Positions 1 through 9,342 of a stretch of DNA of 54,549 bases are shown in pieces. Both the position numbers and the translations under genes were made by a program. How positions within the stretch are numbered: the first letter of the stretch is position 1; every line of letters begins with the position of its first letter. The notes beneath the pieces were generated by a model that had not been told where the DNA came from, made no database searches, and was given only the letters and a program-made list of their open reading frames with translations. The stretch is from Thermomicrobiales bacterium (GTDB taxonomy: Bacteria > Chloroflexota > Chloroflexia > Thermomicrobiales > UBA6265). The stretch covers positions 58,428 to 112,976 of the forward strand of contig JAUJOZ010000015.1 of NCBI GenBank assembly GCA_030447415.1, read 5' to 3'.

Positions 1-42
1 AGTCGGCAAGTCGGCAAGTCGGCAAGTCGGCAAGTCGGCAAG
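1..42. repeat. Short tandem repeat, 8-bp unit, five copies
   Basis: Five consecutive copies of the 8-mer AGTCGGCA open the window and end in a partial unit. The array may continue to the left beyond the window. It has no spacers, so it is not a CRISPR. The 8-bp period is not a multiple of three, which argues against coding sequence. Confidence 0.8.
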
Positions 43-172
43 AACATTGTAGGGGCGCCGCGTGCGTGGCTGGTTGTCCCAATGCGCCGCTTTGCCTGAA
101 GTTGGACCCCAGCTCCGCCTGGAGGACATGCGGTCTACCCCGACAACGCGTCGCCGCTTCGCCGCCTCGCGT

Positions 173-1624
173 TCAATCCACTCCCGCCATAATCTCGGCG
201 CCCGCTCGCTCCAGGTCCTCCCGCGCCGCGGTGAGGCGGGCGGCGGTTTCGGCGCGCCACCAGTCGTCGGCGTCGAGGCGGGCGCGTTCGGCGTCGAGGT
301 AGGCGCGGGTCGCGACCGGCGCCGGGCCTCCAGCCGCGCCGCGGCGCTCGATGAAGCGGCGGGGGGCGAGGTGACGGCCGATGCTTTCCGCCTCGACGCC
401 CAACTCTCGCCCGACGACGAGCAAGGCGGAGCCATCGATCAGCTCGGGCGTGATGCCGCTCGCCTCGATCCCTTGGTCCAGGGCCTTGCGGACCGTCAGG
501 TGGGCGATGTTGCGCGCCGCCATCGGGTCGAGCCCCTCCTCGAGCATCAGGAAGTCGGCGAGGTCGCCGCTGGTGGTGTGCCCCCTCCCGGCGCGGTTGG
601 CGAGGTAGGCGCGATTCAACTCGAGTCCGGTGGTGACGAGGTCACGCACCCGGCCGGCCAGGGTTGCTCCGTCGGCCAGGAGCCGCCGTACGACCTCGTC
701 CAGCGCTTCGATCGCCGCGACGGCCGGGCCGTACGGGGCCTCACCCGCCAGGCGGGCGATACTCGCCGCATCGCCCTCTATCCGGCGCGCGAAGGAGATG
801 AGACGCTCCAGCCCGACCGGCGGCCGGAGCTGCGGCAACCCGGGGTCGGCGGCGGGGCCGACCCACACCTCGTCCAGCCGGAAGCTGGTCGGCTCGGTGC
901 GGAGCCAGGTGAGCAGCTCCTCCACCAAGCGCCGGAGGGCGAGGGTGACCCCGGCAGCAGCCTCCGCCGCCGTGATGACGTGATCAATCGCGGCGACGGC
1001 GTCGTACGTGTTGGCGACGATGCCGTCAAAGCCGAGGAGCGCCGCGGCGCGCTCGCGCTCGACGGGCAAGGAAGTCGAGGCCAGCGCCACGGCACCCAGT
1101 GGGCTCTGGTTGGCCTCGGCGTAGGCAGCGCGCAGCCGGCCCGTCGCCCGGCCCAGCGGTCCGATGGCGCCGCCGAGGAAATGAGCGAACGTCGTCGGCT
1201 GCGCCGCCTGCCCGCCGCTGTGGGCCGGCATCAGGGTGAATACGTGCGCCGCCGCCAGATCGAGCAGCCCGTGCCGCGCCCCGTCCGTCGCCTCAAGCAG
1301 GCCCAGCAGCCCATCGCGCAGCGTCATCCGTAGCAGCGCCGCCTGCACCTCGGCCCGGCCCCGCGCCACGCCCGACGCGCCGGCCGCCCCCGCCGGCGTG
1401 AGGGCGTCGAGTCGCTCGTCGTACGCCGCGATCAGCTCCGTCAGTGAACCCACCGCGGCCGGCTGGCCGCGGTTCACCCCATCCATCGCCCTCAGCAGCG
1501 CCGCCGCCACCGCGTCGTCGAGGATCGCCGCGTCGCGCAGCATGACGACGTGCGCGGCGACAATCCGGCCGAGGTCGCGCCAGGCGTCGGCAAACGGAAG
1601 GGGCGGGGATGCCGAGTCCGTCAT
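173..1624 (-). CDS. Argininosuccinate lyase-like protein (Lyase_1 superfamily) with altered catalytic signatures
   Basis: The 483-residue protein follows the ArgH fold order: an N-terminal helical part, a central segment with SPLGAVALAS and an LLGFD..NTYDAV stretch, and a C-terminal part with a TTSGDLADFL helix and RFIERRGAAGG. In true ArgH the first active-site motif reads THLQ; here it is HSGGQ (about residues 135-139), so the catalytic His is missing. The SSxMPxKxNP loop is replaced by LPQLRPPV (about 263-270), losing the Ser, Lys and Asn. The fold is therefore clear but classical lyase activity is doubtful. The ATG at 1624 is preferred; a GTG at 1669 would add 15 residues. It lies downstream of lgt on the same strand after a 287-bp gap. 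No other arginine gene is nearby. Confidence 0.7.
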   Translation of the reverse strand: MTDSASPPLPFADAWRDLGRIVAAHVVMLRDAAILDDAVAAALLRAMDGVNRGQPAAVGSLTELIAAYDERLDALTPAGAAGASGVARGRAEVQAALLRMTLRDGLLGLLEATDGARHGLLDLAAAHVFTLMPAHSGGQAAQPTTFAHFLGGAIGPLGRATGRLRAAYAEANQSPLGAVALASTSLPVERERAAALLGFDGIVANTYDAVAAIDHVITAAEAAAGVTLALRRLVEELLTWLRTEPTSFRLDEVWVGPAADPGLPQLRPPVGLERLISFARRIEGDAASIARLAGEAPYGPAVAAIEALDEVVRRLLADGATLAGRVRDLVTTGLELNRAYLANRAGRGHTTSGDLADFLMLEEGLDPMAARNIAHLTVRKALDQGIEASGITPELIDGSALLVVGRELGVEAESIGRHLAPRRFIERRGAAGGPAPVATRAYLDAERARLDADDWWRAETAARLTAAREDLERAGAEIMAGVD

Positions 1625-1911
1625 GGGTGAGGATTCTCGCATGGGACCAGCCGCACTCGACAGGGACACCCAAGGCCACCGAGGTGGTAACGCGCGTCGT
1701 CAGATCGCCGGACAACGCGTTCGTAGGATGACCGCGGGGGACCCACCTGGCAAGGAACCGCTGCTGCCCGACCCGGCACCCGTGCCGCCGTATCCGGCGC
1801 GTCACCCGCCGTGGCCCCGTGGGCCACGTTCGATTGCCCGACTTCGGCTGTCAGACAGCATGAGGGATAGCGTGCGTGGGCACGCGAACGCGCTGCCACC
1901 TTACTCCAGCG
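1625..1911. other. Intergenic gap between lgt and the lyase-like gene
   Basis: This 287-bp gap would be the leader of the lyase-like gene on the minus strand. It is very GC-rich with several short inverted repeats. I see no convincing promoter, RNA gene or riboswitch. Confidence 0.4.
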
Positions 1912-2790
1912 CTATGACGACTCCGGCGCCCGACCCACCGCCGACCTCGCTCGGACATTCGTGTCGTCGTCGTGTGCGACGACATGCGCGGGCATCGCGA
2001 ACCGGCCGGGCCAGACCGTGCGTCGCAGCACCAGCATCGTCAGTCCGAGACCGATCAGCGTAAAGCTCAGCCAGTAGGCGGCGGGCAACGGGCCGATGTA
2101 GAGGCTGTCGGTCCGGATCCGCTCGATGAAAAACCGCGCGGTGCCGTACAGGACGAAGTAGACCCACAGCACGTCGCCCTCGCGCAGGACCCGGGCGCGC
2201 GGCATCCGCAGCACCAACCACGCGAGGAACGCCGCGTTGGCGAGGTTGAAGAGCGACTCGTACAGGAACGTCGGGTGGAAGTGGCTCACGTCGACGAACC
2301 CAGCCGGTCGTCGGTCGGGGGCGATCTCGACGCCCCACGGTAGGTCGGTCGGCGTGCCGAACGCCTCCTGGTTCGCCCAGTTGCCCCACCGGCCGACGGC
2401 CTGCGCCAGCGCCAGCCCGGGGACGATGACGTCGACCCAGGCGAAAAACGGTTGACGCCGCCGCCAGCAAAAGAACGCCAGGGTCACCAGACCGGCGACG
2501 ATCGCACCATGGATCGTGAGCCCACCTAGGCGGATGTTGACGGCCTCACCCGGGTGGTCGACGTAGTAATCCCACCGCAGTAGCAGATAGTAGGCCCGCG
2601 CCCCGACGATGCCCGCGAACACGATCCACGGCGCGATGTCGAGGACGAACTCCGGCTCCATCCCCCGCCGCCGCGCTAACGCCCGCACCAGCCAGACCGC
2701 GGCGACGATCCCGCCCAGGATAAAGAGCGCGTACCAGCGGACGGCGAGTCCAAACAGGGTGAAGGCGACCGGATCGGCGGGAGAGGGCAT
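1912..2790 (-). CDS. lgt: Prolipoprotein diacylglyceryl transferase
   Basis: Lgt transfers the diacylglyceryl group of phosphatidylglycerol to the lipobox cysteine of preprolipoproteins at the cytoplasmic membrane. The 292-residue product has about seven membrane segments and the family landmarks: the RWYAL region (19-23), His94 in LTIHGAIVAG (the essential His region), the signature GRWGNWANQE (133-142), HPTFLYES (172-179) and RFFIERIRTDSL (219-230). Length is normal. The ATG start lies just before the first membrane segment. The final 40 residues are a charged, low-complexity cytoplasmic tail of no recognised role. The sugar kinase lies upstream on the same strand, 392 bp away, so lgt probably has its own promoter. 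Confidence 0.96.
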   Translation of the reverse strand: MPSPADPVAFTLFGLAVRWYALFILGGIVAAVWLVRALARRRGMEPEFVLDIAPWIVFAGIVGARAYYLLLRWDYYVDHPGEAVNIRLGGLTIHGAIVAGLVTLAFFCWRRRQPFFAWVDVIVPGLALAQAVGRWGNWANQEAFGTPTDLPWGVEIAPDRRPAGFVDVSHFHPTFLYESLFNLANAAFLAWLVLRMPRARVLREGDVLWVYFVLYGTARFFIERIRTDSLYIGPLPAAYWLSFTLIGLGLTMLVLRRTVWPGRFAMPAHVVAHDDDTNVRARSAVGRAPESS

Positions 2791-3182
2791 GCGCGCAGTC
2801 AGCTTTCAGCCATCGGCGGTTGGCTTGATCGGCAAATCGGACGTCTTCCCTGGCCTTCGAGCGCCGCGGATTGCCGGGGGCCACAACGGACCGGAGCCCG
2901 CTGACGACCAGGGCATCATTGTCGTCGGGGAGCGCCTTGTCCCGTCCCCCCGCGGGCGCCGGGGCGGCCCGTCACGGCCCGAAGCGAGTGGGCGCCGACG
3001 GGGTGATGGTCGCTCCGGAAAGGAGATCGCCGCCTTGCCGCCCGGCACCGCGAGGGAGGACCGAAGCCCGCCCAAACACGACGACCGTCGCCCCCTGCAC
3101 AGTGCCGGACGCCAACGTATCACACCGGGAAATCGCAGCGCCCGTGCGCGACGGCCAACGGGTCACGCCGCCCGGTCGGCCG
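2791..3182. other. Non-coding stretch between kinase and lgt
   Basis: This 392-bp stretch has open frames on both strands, but none shows a recognisable domain or a ribosome site. It should contain the lgt promoter on the minus strand and possibly a kinase terminator. I could not place either with confidence. Confidence 0.4.
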
Positions 3183-4265
3183 CTACCGTCCCGTCAGGAA
3201 CGCGTCCAGCTCCGCCGCGGTCGGCAATCCATCCATGGCACCCGGCCGGGTCGTCGCGAGCGCCCCCGCCGCGGCGGCGTAACGAATGTCGTCCTCCTCC
3301 GGCGCGCTCCATCCCCGGGCGATGAGGCGCGAGATCAACCCGGCGGTGAAGGCATCGCCCGCCCCCGTCGGCTCGACCGCCTCGACCTGGAACGCGGGAA
3401 CGTAGCGGACAGGCACGTCCGACCGGCTCTCTGCCCCATCGACGCGTGGTGCGTACCAGCAACCCCGGTCCCCGTCGGTGAGGACCACGACGCGCGGGTG
3501 ATGGGCTGGCGAGCGACCCGACAGGCCCGCGTCGTCGTTCACCACATCGGGCGTCGACCGCAAGCGCTCGACGGTCGCCACCGGATCTTCGACCGCGCCG
3601 AAGAGGTGCCGGGCGTCGTCCAAGCTCAGCTTGAGCAGCGTCGCGTGGGCGAGGATCGGCGCGCACGCCTCGCGGGCGACAGCCAAATCGGGCCAGAGGG
3701 TTGGCCGCAGGTTGACGTCGAAGCAGACTGGAATGGCCGCCACGGTCGCCAACTCCACCGCACGCGTCACCGCCGCCCGCGAGGGCTCCGCCGCCAGCGC
3801 GACCGAGCCGACGACCAGCGCCGCCGTCTCGAACAGCCGCGCCGCTTCAACGTCCACGGGCGAAAGCAACCGGTCGGCCATCCGCAGGAGGCGGAAGTGC
3901 CCGTCCCCTCGCGCATCCTTCCAGGCGAAGGCGAGCGAGGTATCAGCCGTGTCCGTGGCGCGCAGCCGGGAAACGTCGACGCCTTCGCCCTCGAGGGTCG
4001 CGCGCAGCCGCATCCCGAACGGGTCGGCCCCGACCACGCCGCCGAACGCGCTGGGCACGCCAAGGCGCGCCAGGGCGACCGCCACGTTCGCCGGCGCGCC
4101 ACCCGGCCGCGCCGCGAACGCCGACGCATCCTCCAACCGCGGCGCGCCGTCGGCGACGATCAGATCGATCAGGGTCTCGCCAAGGGACAGGGCTGGCGTC
4201 GAGGCGTCGAGGGGTCGAGGGGTCGTGAAGCGGGCCGGAGCGGATCGCGTCGGGTCGTCCGTCAT
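3183..4265 (-). CDS. PfkB-family carbohydrate kinase, fructokinase-like
   Basis: This is a ribokinase/PfkB-fold ATP-dependent sugar kinase of 360 residues. The first PfkB signature is RPGGAPANVAVALARLG (about 53-69). DVNLRPTLW (183-191) is typical of fructokinases and 2-keto-3-deoxygluconate kinases. The second signature EPTGAGDAFTAGL (298-310) carries the catalytic Asp304 and the anion-hole glycines. The C-terminal GALATTRPGAMDGLPT is also fructokinase-like. An insertion at about 240-256 and an unordered 25-residue N-terminus are unusual. It starts 33 bp after the rel stop codon on the same strand, so the two are probably co-transcribed. Fructose is the best guess for the substrate; related keto-sugars are possible. 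Confidence 0.85.
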   Translation of the reverse strand: MTDDPTRSAPARFTTPRPLDASTPALSLGETLIDLIVADGAPRLEDASAFAARPGGAPANVAVALARLGVPSAFGGVVGADPFGMRLRATLEGEGVDVSRLRATDTADTSLAFAWKDARGDGHFRLLRMADRLLSPVDVEAARLFETAALVVGSVALAAEPSRAAVTRAVELATVAAIPVCFDVNLRPTLWPDLAVAREACAPILAHATLLKLSLDDARHLFGAVEDPVATVERLRSTPDVVNDDAGLSGRSPAHHPRVVVLTDGDRGCWYAPRVDGAESRSDVPVRYVPAFQVEAVEPTGAGDAFTAGLISRLIARGWSAPEEDDIRYAAAAGALATTRPGAMDGLPTAAELDAFLTGR

Positions 4266-4298
4266 TGCTGCTACCGACTCCCGACTCCCAACCCCTGT

Positions 4299-6572
4299 CT
4301 AACCAGCGGCAGCGCGGACCGGCGCGTTGACGGCGTCGCGGCGCACCTCGTAGACGTCCCGCACCCCCTCCAGCTTCTGGAGAATCGTACTGAGTTGGCC
4401 AATCCCCTCGACCTCCACCGTCACCAGCAGCGTCACCGTGCGGTCGTCGTGGGTGGTGGTCAGGACCGAGACGATGTTGACCTTCTCGTCAGCCAGCAGA
4501 GTGCTGACGTCCTTGAGGAAGCCGACTCGATCCCAGGCATGGACGCGGATCGTCACCGGGAAGGTGTCGTTGCCGCGATTGCCCCAGGCAACCGGGACCA
4601 AGCGTTCGGGGTCGGGCAGGTTCGCGACGTTGGGGCAGTCGTGACGGTGGACCGTGATGCCCCGGCCGCGCGTCACGTACCCAATGATGTCGTCGCCGTT
4701 GACCGGCTTGCAGCACGTGGCGAGGTTCGTCAGCAAGTCACCGACGCCCATCACCTGCAGGCGTGCCGGTGAGCGCGGCACCTCAATGTGGGGAGCCGGA
4801 ACGAGGACGTCCTGCTCCTTGGTCTCCAGGCGGGCGGCGATCAACTGCGGGGAGACGGCGCCATAGCCGATGGCGGCCAGGAGGTCATCAACCTTGGGGT
4901 ACTGCGGGAAGTGCTTGAGGATCTCCTCGGACTTGAAGTCGAGGCTCAGGCGCCGCAACTCCTTGTCCAGAATCTCGCGGCCCTGGACGATGTTGGTGTC
5001 GCGTTCCTGGCGGCGGAACCACTGGCGAATCTTCTCGCGGGCGGAAGCGGTGGTCACGAAGCCGGACGAAGCCATCAGCCAGTCCCTGCTGGGACCGACC
5101 TTCGCCTTGCTCGTGACGATGCGGACGACCTGGCCGTTCTGGAGCTTGGTGTCGAGCGGAACGAGCTGGTCGTTGACCTTGGCGCCCACGCAGTGGTGGC
5201 CGACCTCGGTGTGGATGCGATAGGCGAAGTCAACGGGCGTCGCCCCCGCCGGCAGCTCGATGATATCGCCCGCGGGGGTGAAAACGTAGATCTGCTCCTG
5301 GAAGACGTCGCTCTTGAGCGACTCCACGAACTCCTCAGCGTCGGCGACCTCGTCGCGCCAGTCCATCAGCTGGCGTAGCCAGGCGACCTTAGCCTCGACC
5401 CGCGCGTCGGAGCGACCGCCCTCCTTGTAGCGCCAGTGGGCCGCGACGCCGTATTCGGCGATCCGGTGCATCTCCTTTGTCCGGATCTGGATCTCCAGCG
5501 CCCGCCCCTCCGGTCCGATCACGGCGGTGTGCAGGCTCTGGTACATGCTTTCCTTGGGGGTGGCGATGTAGTCGTCGAACTCGCCAGGCACCGGGTGCCA
5601 CATCGTGTGGACGACGCCGAGGGCGCCGTAGCAGTCCTTCCGGTCCTCGACCAGGATCCGGAAGCCGATGACGTCGTAGATCTCGTCGAGGCTGCGCCCC
5701 TTCTCCCGCATCTTGCGCCAGATGGAGTAGATGTGCTTGGCCCGCCCGGAGATCTCCGCCTCAATGCCCTGCTCGGCCAGCGCCAGCCGCAACGTTTCCT
5801 TGACCCGCCCCATGAAGGGCGCGCTGTCCTCCCCGCGCTTGTCCAACTCGCGCGCCAACGCCGTGTAGGCCTCGGGGGTGAGGTACTTGAACGACAGATC
5901 TTCCAGCTCGGACTTGAACTGCCAGATCCCCAACCGGTTCGCGAGTGGGGCGTAGATCTCCATCGTCTGCAGTGCAATCCGTTGCTGCTTGTCGCGTGGC
6001 AGGCACTCGAGCGTCCGCATGTTGTGGAGGCGGTCGGCGAGCTTGATGAGGACGACGCCGATGTCGTCGACCATCGCCAGGAACATCTTGCGCAGGCTCT
6101 CCGCCTGCCGCGCCTGCTCCCGCGTCGCCTGGCCGTCGGCGTCCCCAGTCCAGGGGATGCGGCCCAGCTTGGTGACGCCGTCGACGAGCTTCGCCACCCG
6201 CGGCCCGAACTCCCGCTCGATCCGCTCCAGACCGACCGGCGTGTCCTCGATCACGTCGTGCAGCACCGCCGCGGCCAGTGTCTCGGGGTCGAGCTGCAGC
6301 CGCGCGAGGATCGTCGCCACCTCGATCGGATGGAGGACATACGGCTCGCCGGAGCGGCGGTAGGTCCCGTCGTGCGCCTCCGCCGCCACCGCGCAAGCAC
6401 GCTGGATCAACTCCAGGTTGGCAGTCGGCGTCTGGGCGCGGACGGCGTCGGTGAACCGCGCGACGGCGGCGGCGACGTCCGGCGAAACGCAGGGGGCCAC
6501 GCCATCGGCGGCGACGCCATCCGACGGGGGAACGACGGATACGGGAGGAAGGACCTGACGCGTCTGCGGCAT
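4299..6572 (-). CDS. rel: Bifunctional (p)ppGpp synthetase/hydrolase (RelA/SpoT homologue)
   Basis: This full-length RSH protein makes and degrades the alarmone (p)ppGpp. Numbering from the upstream TTG at 6629 (776 residues), the hydrolase domain has HPIEVA (100-105), the metal-binding HDVIED (124-129) and KLADRLHNMRTL (196-207). The synthetase domain has GRAKHIYSIWRKM (about 295-307) and EFDDYIATPKESMYQSLHT (350-368). TGS follows at about 450-510 and a C-terminal ACT domain at about 695-770. The start at ATG 6572 is preferred because a GAGGTG site lies about 12 bases upstream; it removes 19 residues. The EFDD motif is the form usually found in monofunctional synthetases, although the hydrolase residues are intact. 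The sugar kinase follows after 33 bp. Confidence 0.95.
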   Translation of the reverse strand: MPQTRQVLPPVSVVPPSDGVAADGVAPCVSPDVAAAVARFTDAVRAQTPTANLELIQRACAVAAEAHDGTYRRSGEPYVLHPIEVATILARLQLDPETLAAAVLHDVIEDTPVGLERIEREFGPRVAKLVDGVTKLGRIPWTGDADGQATREQARQAESLRKMFLAMVDDIGVVLIKLADRLHNMRTLECLPRDKQQRIALQTMEIYAPLANRLGIWQFKSELEDLSFKYLTPEAYTALARELDKRGEDSAPFMGRVKETLRLALAEQGIEAEISGRAKHIYSIWRKMREKGRSLDEIYDVIGFRILVEDRKDCYGALGVVHTMWHPVPGEFDDYIATPKESMYQSLHTAVIGPEGRALEIQIRTKEMHRIAEYGVAAHWRYKEGGRSDARVEAKVAWLRQLMDWRDEVADAEEFVESLKSDVFQEQIYVFTPAGDIIELPAGATPVDFAYRIHTEVGHHCVGAKVNDQLVPLDTKLQNGQVVRIVTSKAKVGPSRDWLMASSGFVTTASAREKIRQWFRRQERDTNIVQGREILDKELRRLSLDFKSEEILKHFPQYPKVDDLLAAIGYGAVSPQLIAARLETKEQDVLVPAPHIEVPRSPARLQVMGVGDLLTNLATCCKPVNGDDIIGYVTRGRGITVHRHDCPNVANLPDPERLVPVAWGNRGNDTFPVTIRVHAWDRVGFLKDVSTLLADEKVNIVSVLTTTHDDRTVTLLVTVEVEGIGQLSTILQKLEGVRDVYEVRRDAVNAPVRAAAG

Positions 6573-6708
6573 CGTCCGGGTCGGCACCTCGGGCCTCGAT
6601 TGTTGAAGTTGCGCAGGAATACTCGGCAAGTGTACGTAAAGTGGCTGGTTGCGTCAATGACTCGTCCCGCGCGTCGTAGCGGGAATGACACGTGGAGGGG
6701 ATGAACGC

Positions 6709-6740
6709 GACGGCCCGTCGGCGTTCGCCGATGGGCCGTC
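6709..6740 (-). terminator. Strong hairpin after the surface protein gene
   Basis: A nearly perfect 14-bp inverted repeat (one G-T pair) closes on a four-base loop, 20 bp beyond the stop codon of the surface protein gene. Stem strength and position fit a terminator. No U-run follows, which is common in very GC-rich genomes. Confidence 0.7.
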
Positions 6741-6759
6741 AGGAGCGGATTGCCGAGAG

Positions 6760-8070
6760 CTACGCCTTGCGCCGGCGGATTGCTCCGAGGGCGGCCAGGA
6801 ACGCCCCGCCGGTAACGGCGAGGATGAGCGCGAGCGTGACGCCCTGGCCCGCGCCCATCGTCGCACCGATGCCGGTGTTTGGCAGCCGAGTGACCGGGCC
6901 GCCCGTGCCGGGGCTTGGCTTCGGCGCGGGCGACGGGCTGGGGTCGCCTTCGGCCGCTGGCACCACGAAGTAGGCACAGGTGATGACGTCGGCCCCCGCG
7001 AGCTCGAGCTCGGCGACGTTGCGATCGCCGCTGACCGGGACCACGTCGCCGGCGGCGTTCGCGCACGAGGTGGACCAGATCGCGACCGAGCCCGTATTGC
7101 GAGCCACTTCATCGTAGGCAAAGGCGATCGGACCGGCGGGCAAGGTGAACCGGGCGACGCCGTTCGCGTCGGTGGCGGTTTCGTCGGCGGGCGCGTCCGG
7201 GGTTCGCTCGGAGGCGGCGGAGAAGGTGGCATTCGCCAAGGGCGCCGTGCAATGGGCGGCGAAGTCCGTCCCCTGCCACCCGGCCGGGCAAAGCCTGGCG
7301 CGGACGATCAGCGCGCCGAAGCCCCCCTCCGGCGCGGGTCGGACGTCGGGGTCGAGGGGATCCGTGCCGATCTCCACCTCGGAGCCGTCGGGGAACCCGT
7401 TGCCGTCGGTATCCGCGTTAGTGCAGAGGGTCCCAATCTCATCGACTTCTTCACGATCGCCGAGGCCATCGTCGTCCGTGTCGGTGTCGAGCGGGTCGCA
7501 GGCCGGGATGTCGCCGCCGATCACCCGCGTCTCGACGTCGGGGAGGCCGTCCCCGTCGGTGTCCGGGTCGGCCGGGTCGGTGCCGATGGATCCCTCGTAG
7601 GCGTCGCTGAGGCCGTCGCCGTCGCTGTCGGGCGGGAAGAGGTGGTAGACGGTCACCGCCGCGTCGGGGGTGCCCGCGTCGATCGTGACCGTCGTGTCCG
7701 GGTCGACGATGACGGCTTCACCAAGGCTGAAAGGACCTTCGTGCGGCCGCACCGTCAGCTCGTGCGTGCCGAAGGGCAGGCCATCCCAGACGAGGGCGAA
7801 CGGCTCGGTGTCGGTGATCAACGTCGCGTCGTGGTAACCGAGGGTATCTCCCGCGGGGGTTGTCAGGGCGACGTACACCGAGACGCCACCCTGCGTGCCG
7901 CACGCCGCACGGTCCAGCGTCTCGGCGGTCATCCCAGGCGGGCATTGGTACACCCGAAGCGTGACCGACCCGCTCGGCGCTCCTTCCGCCCGTCCGGTTG
8001 GAGCATTCCACATGTGCAGCGCCACCAGTAGCGCGGCGAACAAGAGCGTCGTGATCCGTCGCGTCTTCAC
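6760..8070 (-). CDS. Secreted, putatively sortase-anchored surface protein with thrombospondin type 3-like calcium repeats
   Basis: The 436-residue protein begins with a signal peptide (charged MKTRR, then a hydrophobic stretch to about residue 22). A beta-rich domain follows. Then comes an Asp-rich region (about 148-240) with repeated DTDGDGLPD-type segments (DSDGDGLSD, DTDDDGLGD, DTDGNGFPD), the calcium-binding type 3 pattern. A second beta domain resembles Cna-B-like prealbumin folds (FTLPAGPIAFAY). The C-terminus has a Pro/Ser-rich spacer, LPNTG, a membrane segment and RRRKA, which is the layout of a sortase substrate. The GTG start at 8070 has a GGGAGGGG site 6-8 bases upstream. No sortase gene is visible in the window. 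It is probably transcribed alone, ending at the hairpin 20 bp downstream. Confidence 0.8.
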   Translation of the reverse strand: MKTRRITTLLFAALLVALHMWNAPTGRAEGAPSGSVTLRVYQCPPGMTAETLDRAACGTQGGVSVYVALTTPAGDTLGYHDATLITDTEPFALVWDGLPFGTHELTVRPHEGPFSLGEAVIVDPDTTVTIDAGTPDAAVTVYHLFPPDSDGDGLSDAYEGSIGTDPADPDTDGDGLPDVETRVIGGDIPACDPLDTDTDDDGLGDREEVDEIGTLCTNADTDGNGFPDGSEVEIGTDPLDPDVRPAPEGGFGALIVRARLCPAGWQGTDFAAHCTAPLANATFSAASERTPDAPADETATDANGVARFTLPAGPIAFAYDEVARNTGSVAIWSTSCANAAGDVVPVSGDRNVAELELAGADVITCAYFVVPAAEGDPSPSPAPKPSPGTGGPVTRLPNTGIGATMGAGQGVTLALILAVTGGAFLAALGAIRRRKA

Positions 8071-8276
8071 CGCGGGCCCCTCCCGTCGTACGGATCGTTA
8101 CCCCCGTGCCATCGCGGGGGGTGGCGTCGGCCACGCCACCACGATAGGCCGCCCCCGCGCGGCGGTCATCGCGTGACCCGCTTAATCGCCGTGCTTAATC
8201 GCGCCGAGGCCGATGCGACGGCACCTGCTTAGCGCGTGTTGCAAGACCGGGACGGAAGGCCTAACGCGTCCGCGTC

Positions 8277-9075
8277 ATGAGCGCCCCGCCTGACCCCGAG
8301 GACCTCTGGGAGGCCATCGAGCCGCTGCTGCCGAAAGAGCCGACGAAACCGTAGGATGGCCGGTCCCGCGTCCCGAACCACGCCGCCCTCGCTGGCATCG
8401 TCTTCGTCCTGCGAACGGGGTGCTCGTGGCACCTGTTGCCGAAGGAACTCAGCTATGGCAGCGGCACAACGTGCTGGCGGCGACTGCGCGACTGGCAGGA
8501 AGCAGGAGTCTGGCAACGACTGCCTGAGACCCTGCTCAACTTGCTTGGCGATGAGGCTGCTGTCGACTGGTCGCGGGTCAGCGTTGACAGCCTCAGTGTC
8601 CGGGCCGAAAGGGGGCGAGCAGACCGGCCGCCGCCCCGTCGACCGGGGCAAGCTCGGTTCCAACTATCACCTGGTCGTCGACCGCACCGGTATCCCGCTC
8701 GCCGTCCGCCTCTCGGCCGCCAACACCCACGACTCGACGCAGCTGCTCCCGCTGGTCGACGTGCTCCCGACCCTCGTTGGTCCCCGTGGCAAACCCGGGC
8801 GGCCCCGCAAGCGCCCGGGGAAGTTGCACGCTGACAAAACCCACGACTACCCGGCCTTGCGCCGCTCCTTTCGTACCCGGGGGAGTTCCCCTCGGATCGT
8901 CCGCCGGGGATCGACTCCAGCGGGCGGCTCGGTCGGTACCGCTCGGTGGTTGATTGCACGCTCGCCTGGTTGCTCGGCTGCCGCCGGCTGGGCGTCCGCT
9001 TGGAGCGGCGCGCCGACCTGCTTCAGGGGTTACTGCACCTGGCCCGCACGCTGATCTGCCTTCGCGACCTCAACT
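8277..9075 (+). mobile_element. Decayed IS5-family transposase (IS427/IS1031-like), pseudogene
   Basis: Joining three frames gives an IS5-type DDE transposase: WEAIEPLLP, then VPNHAALAGIVFVLRTGCSWHLLPKEL, SRVSVDSLSV, SNYHLVVDRTGIPLAVRLSAANTHD, a GRPRKRP linker, KLHADKTHDYPALR and VVDCTLAWLLGCRRLGVR. It is dead in several ways: an amber stop at 8352-8354, a frame change near 8610 (run of G), another near 8905, and Asp where the family has the catalytic Glu of the VVERT motif. I could not identify terminal inverted repeats or a target duplication. Other IS5-type remnants lie near 24.2 and 46.0 kb. Confidence 0.85.
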
Positions 9076-9342
9076 CCCCTGGGGACGTGGACCGTCCCGA
9101 ACGCCGGGGACCGGGCTGGGGCTCCTCCATCGGGCGTGGCCCGCAGCCGACGCGCTCTGTTGATCTCCCGTCCAGCCGACGCCGTTCCATGGCCGCGGCG
9201 TCCGTCGGCGTGGCCCGATCCTTGCCCTCGGAACCAGGCGTTCTGCCGGGCGGCGCGGGCCGCCCCCACTCGAATCGTTGGGGTGGTCGGAACGGGAGCG
9301 CGACCTCGTGCCGGGCCGTCCCCCCGGAAAGGGTCCGTCGCC

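Noticed and set aside
1..42. CRISPR array
   Set aside because: The unit is only 8 bp and has no spacers.
1678..1750. T-box-like strings upstream of the lyase-like gene
   Set aside because: Partial matches to the conserved T-box sequence occur on both strands within 70 bp, which points to chance in GC-rich DNA. No specifier stem or terminator/antiterminator pair could be drawn.
2871..4772. 633-codon open frame on the plus strand
   Set aside because: It is antisense to the kinase and rel genes, is Arg/Gly/Pro-rich, and shows no family sequence; it is a GC-driven shadow frame.
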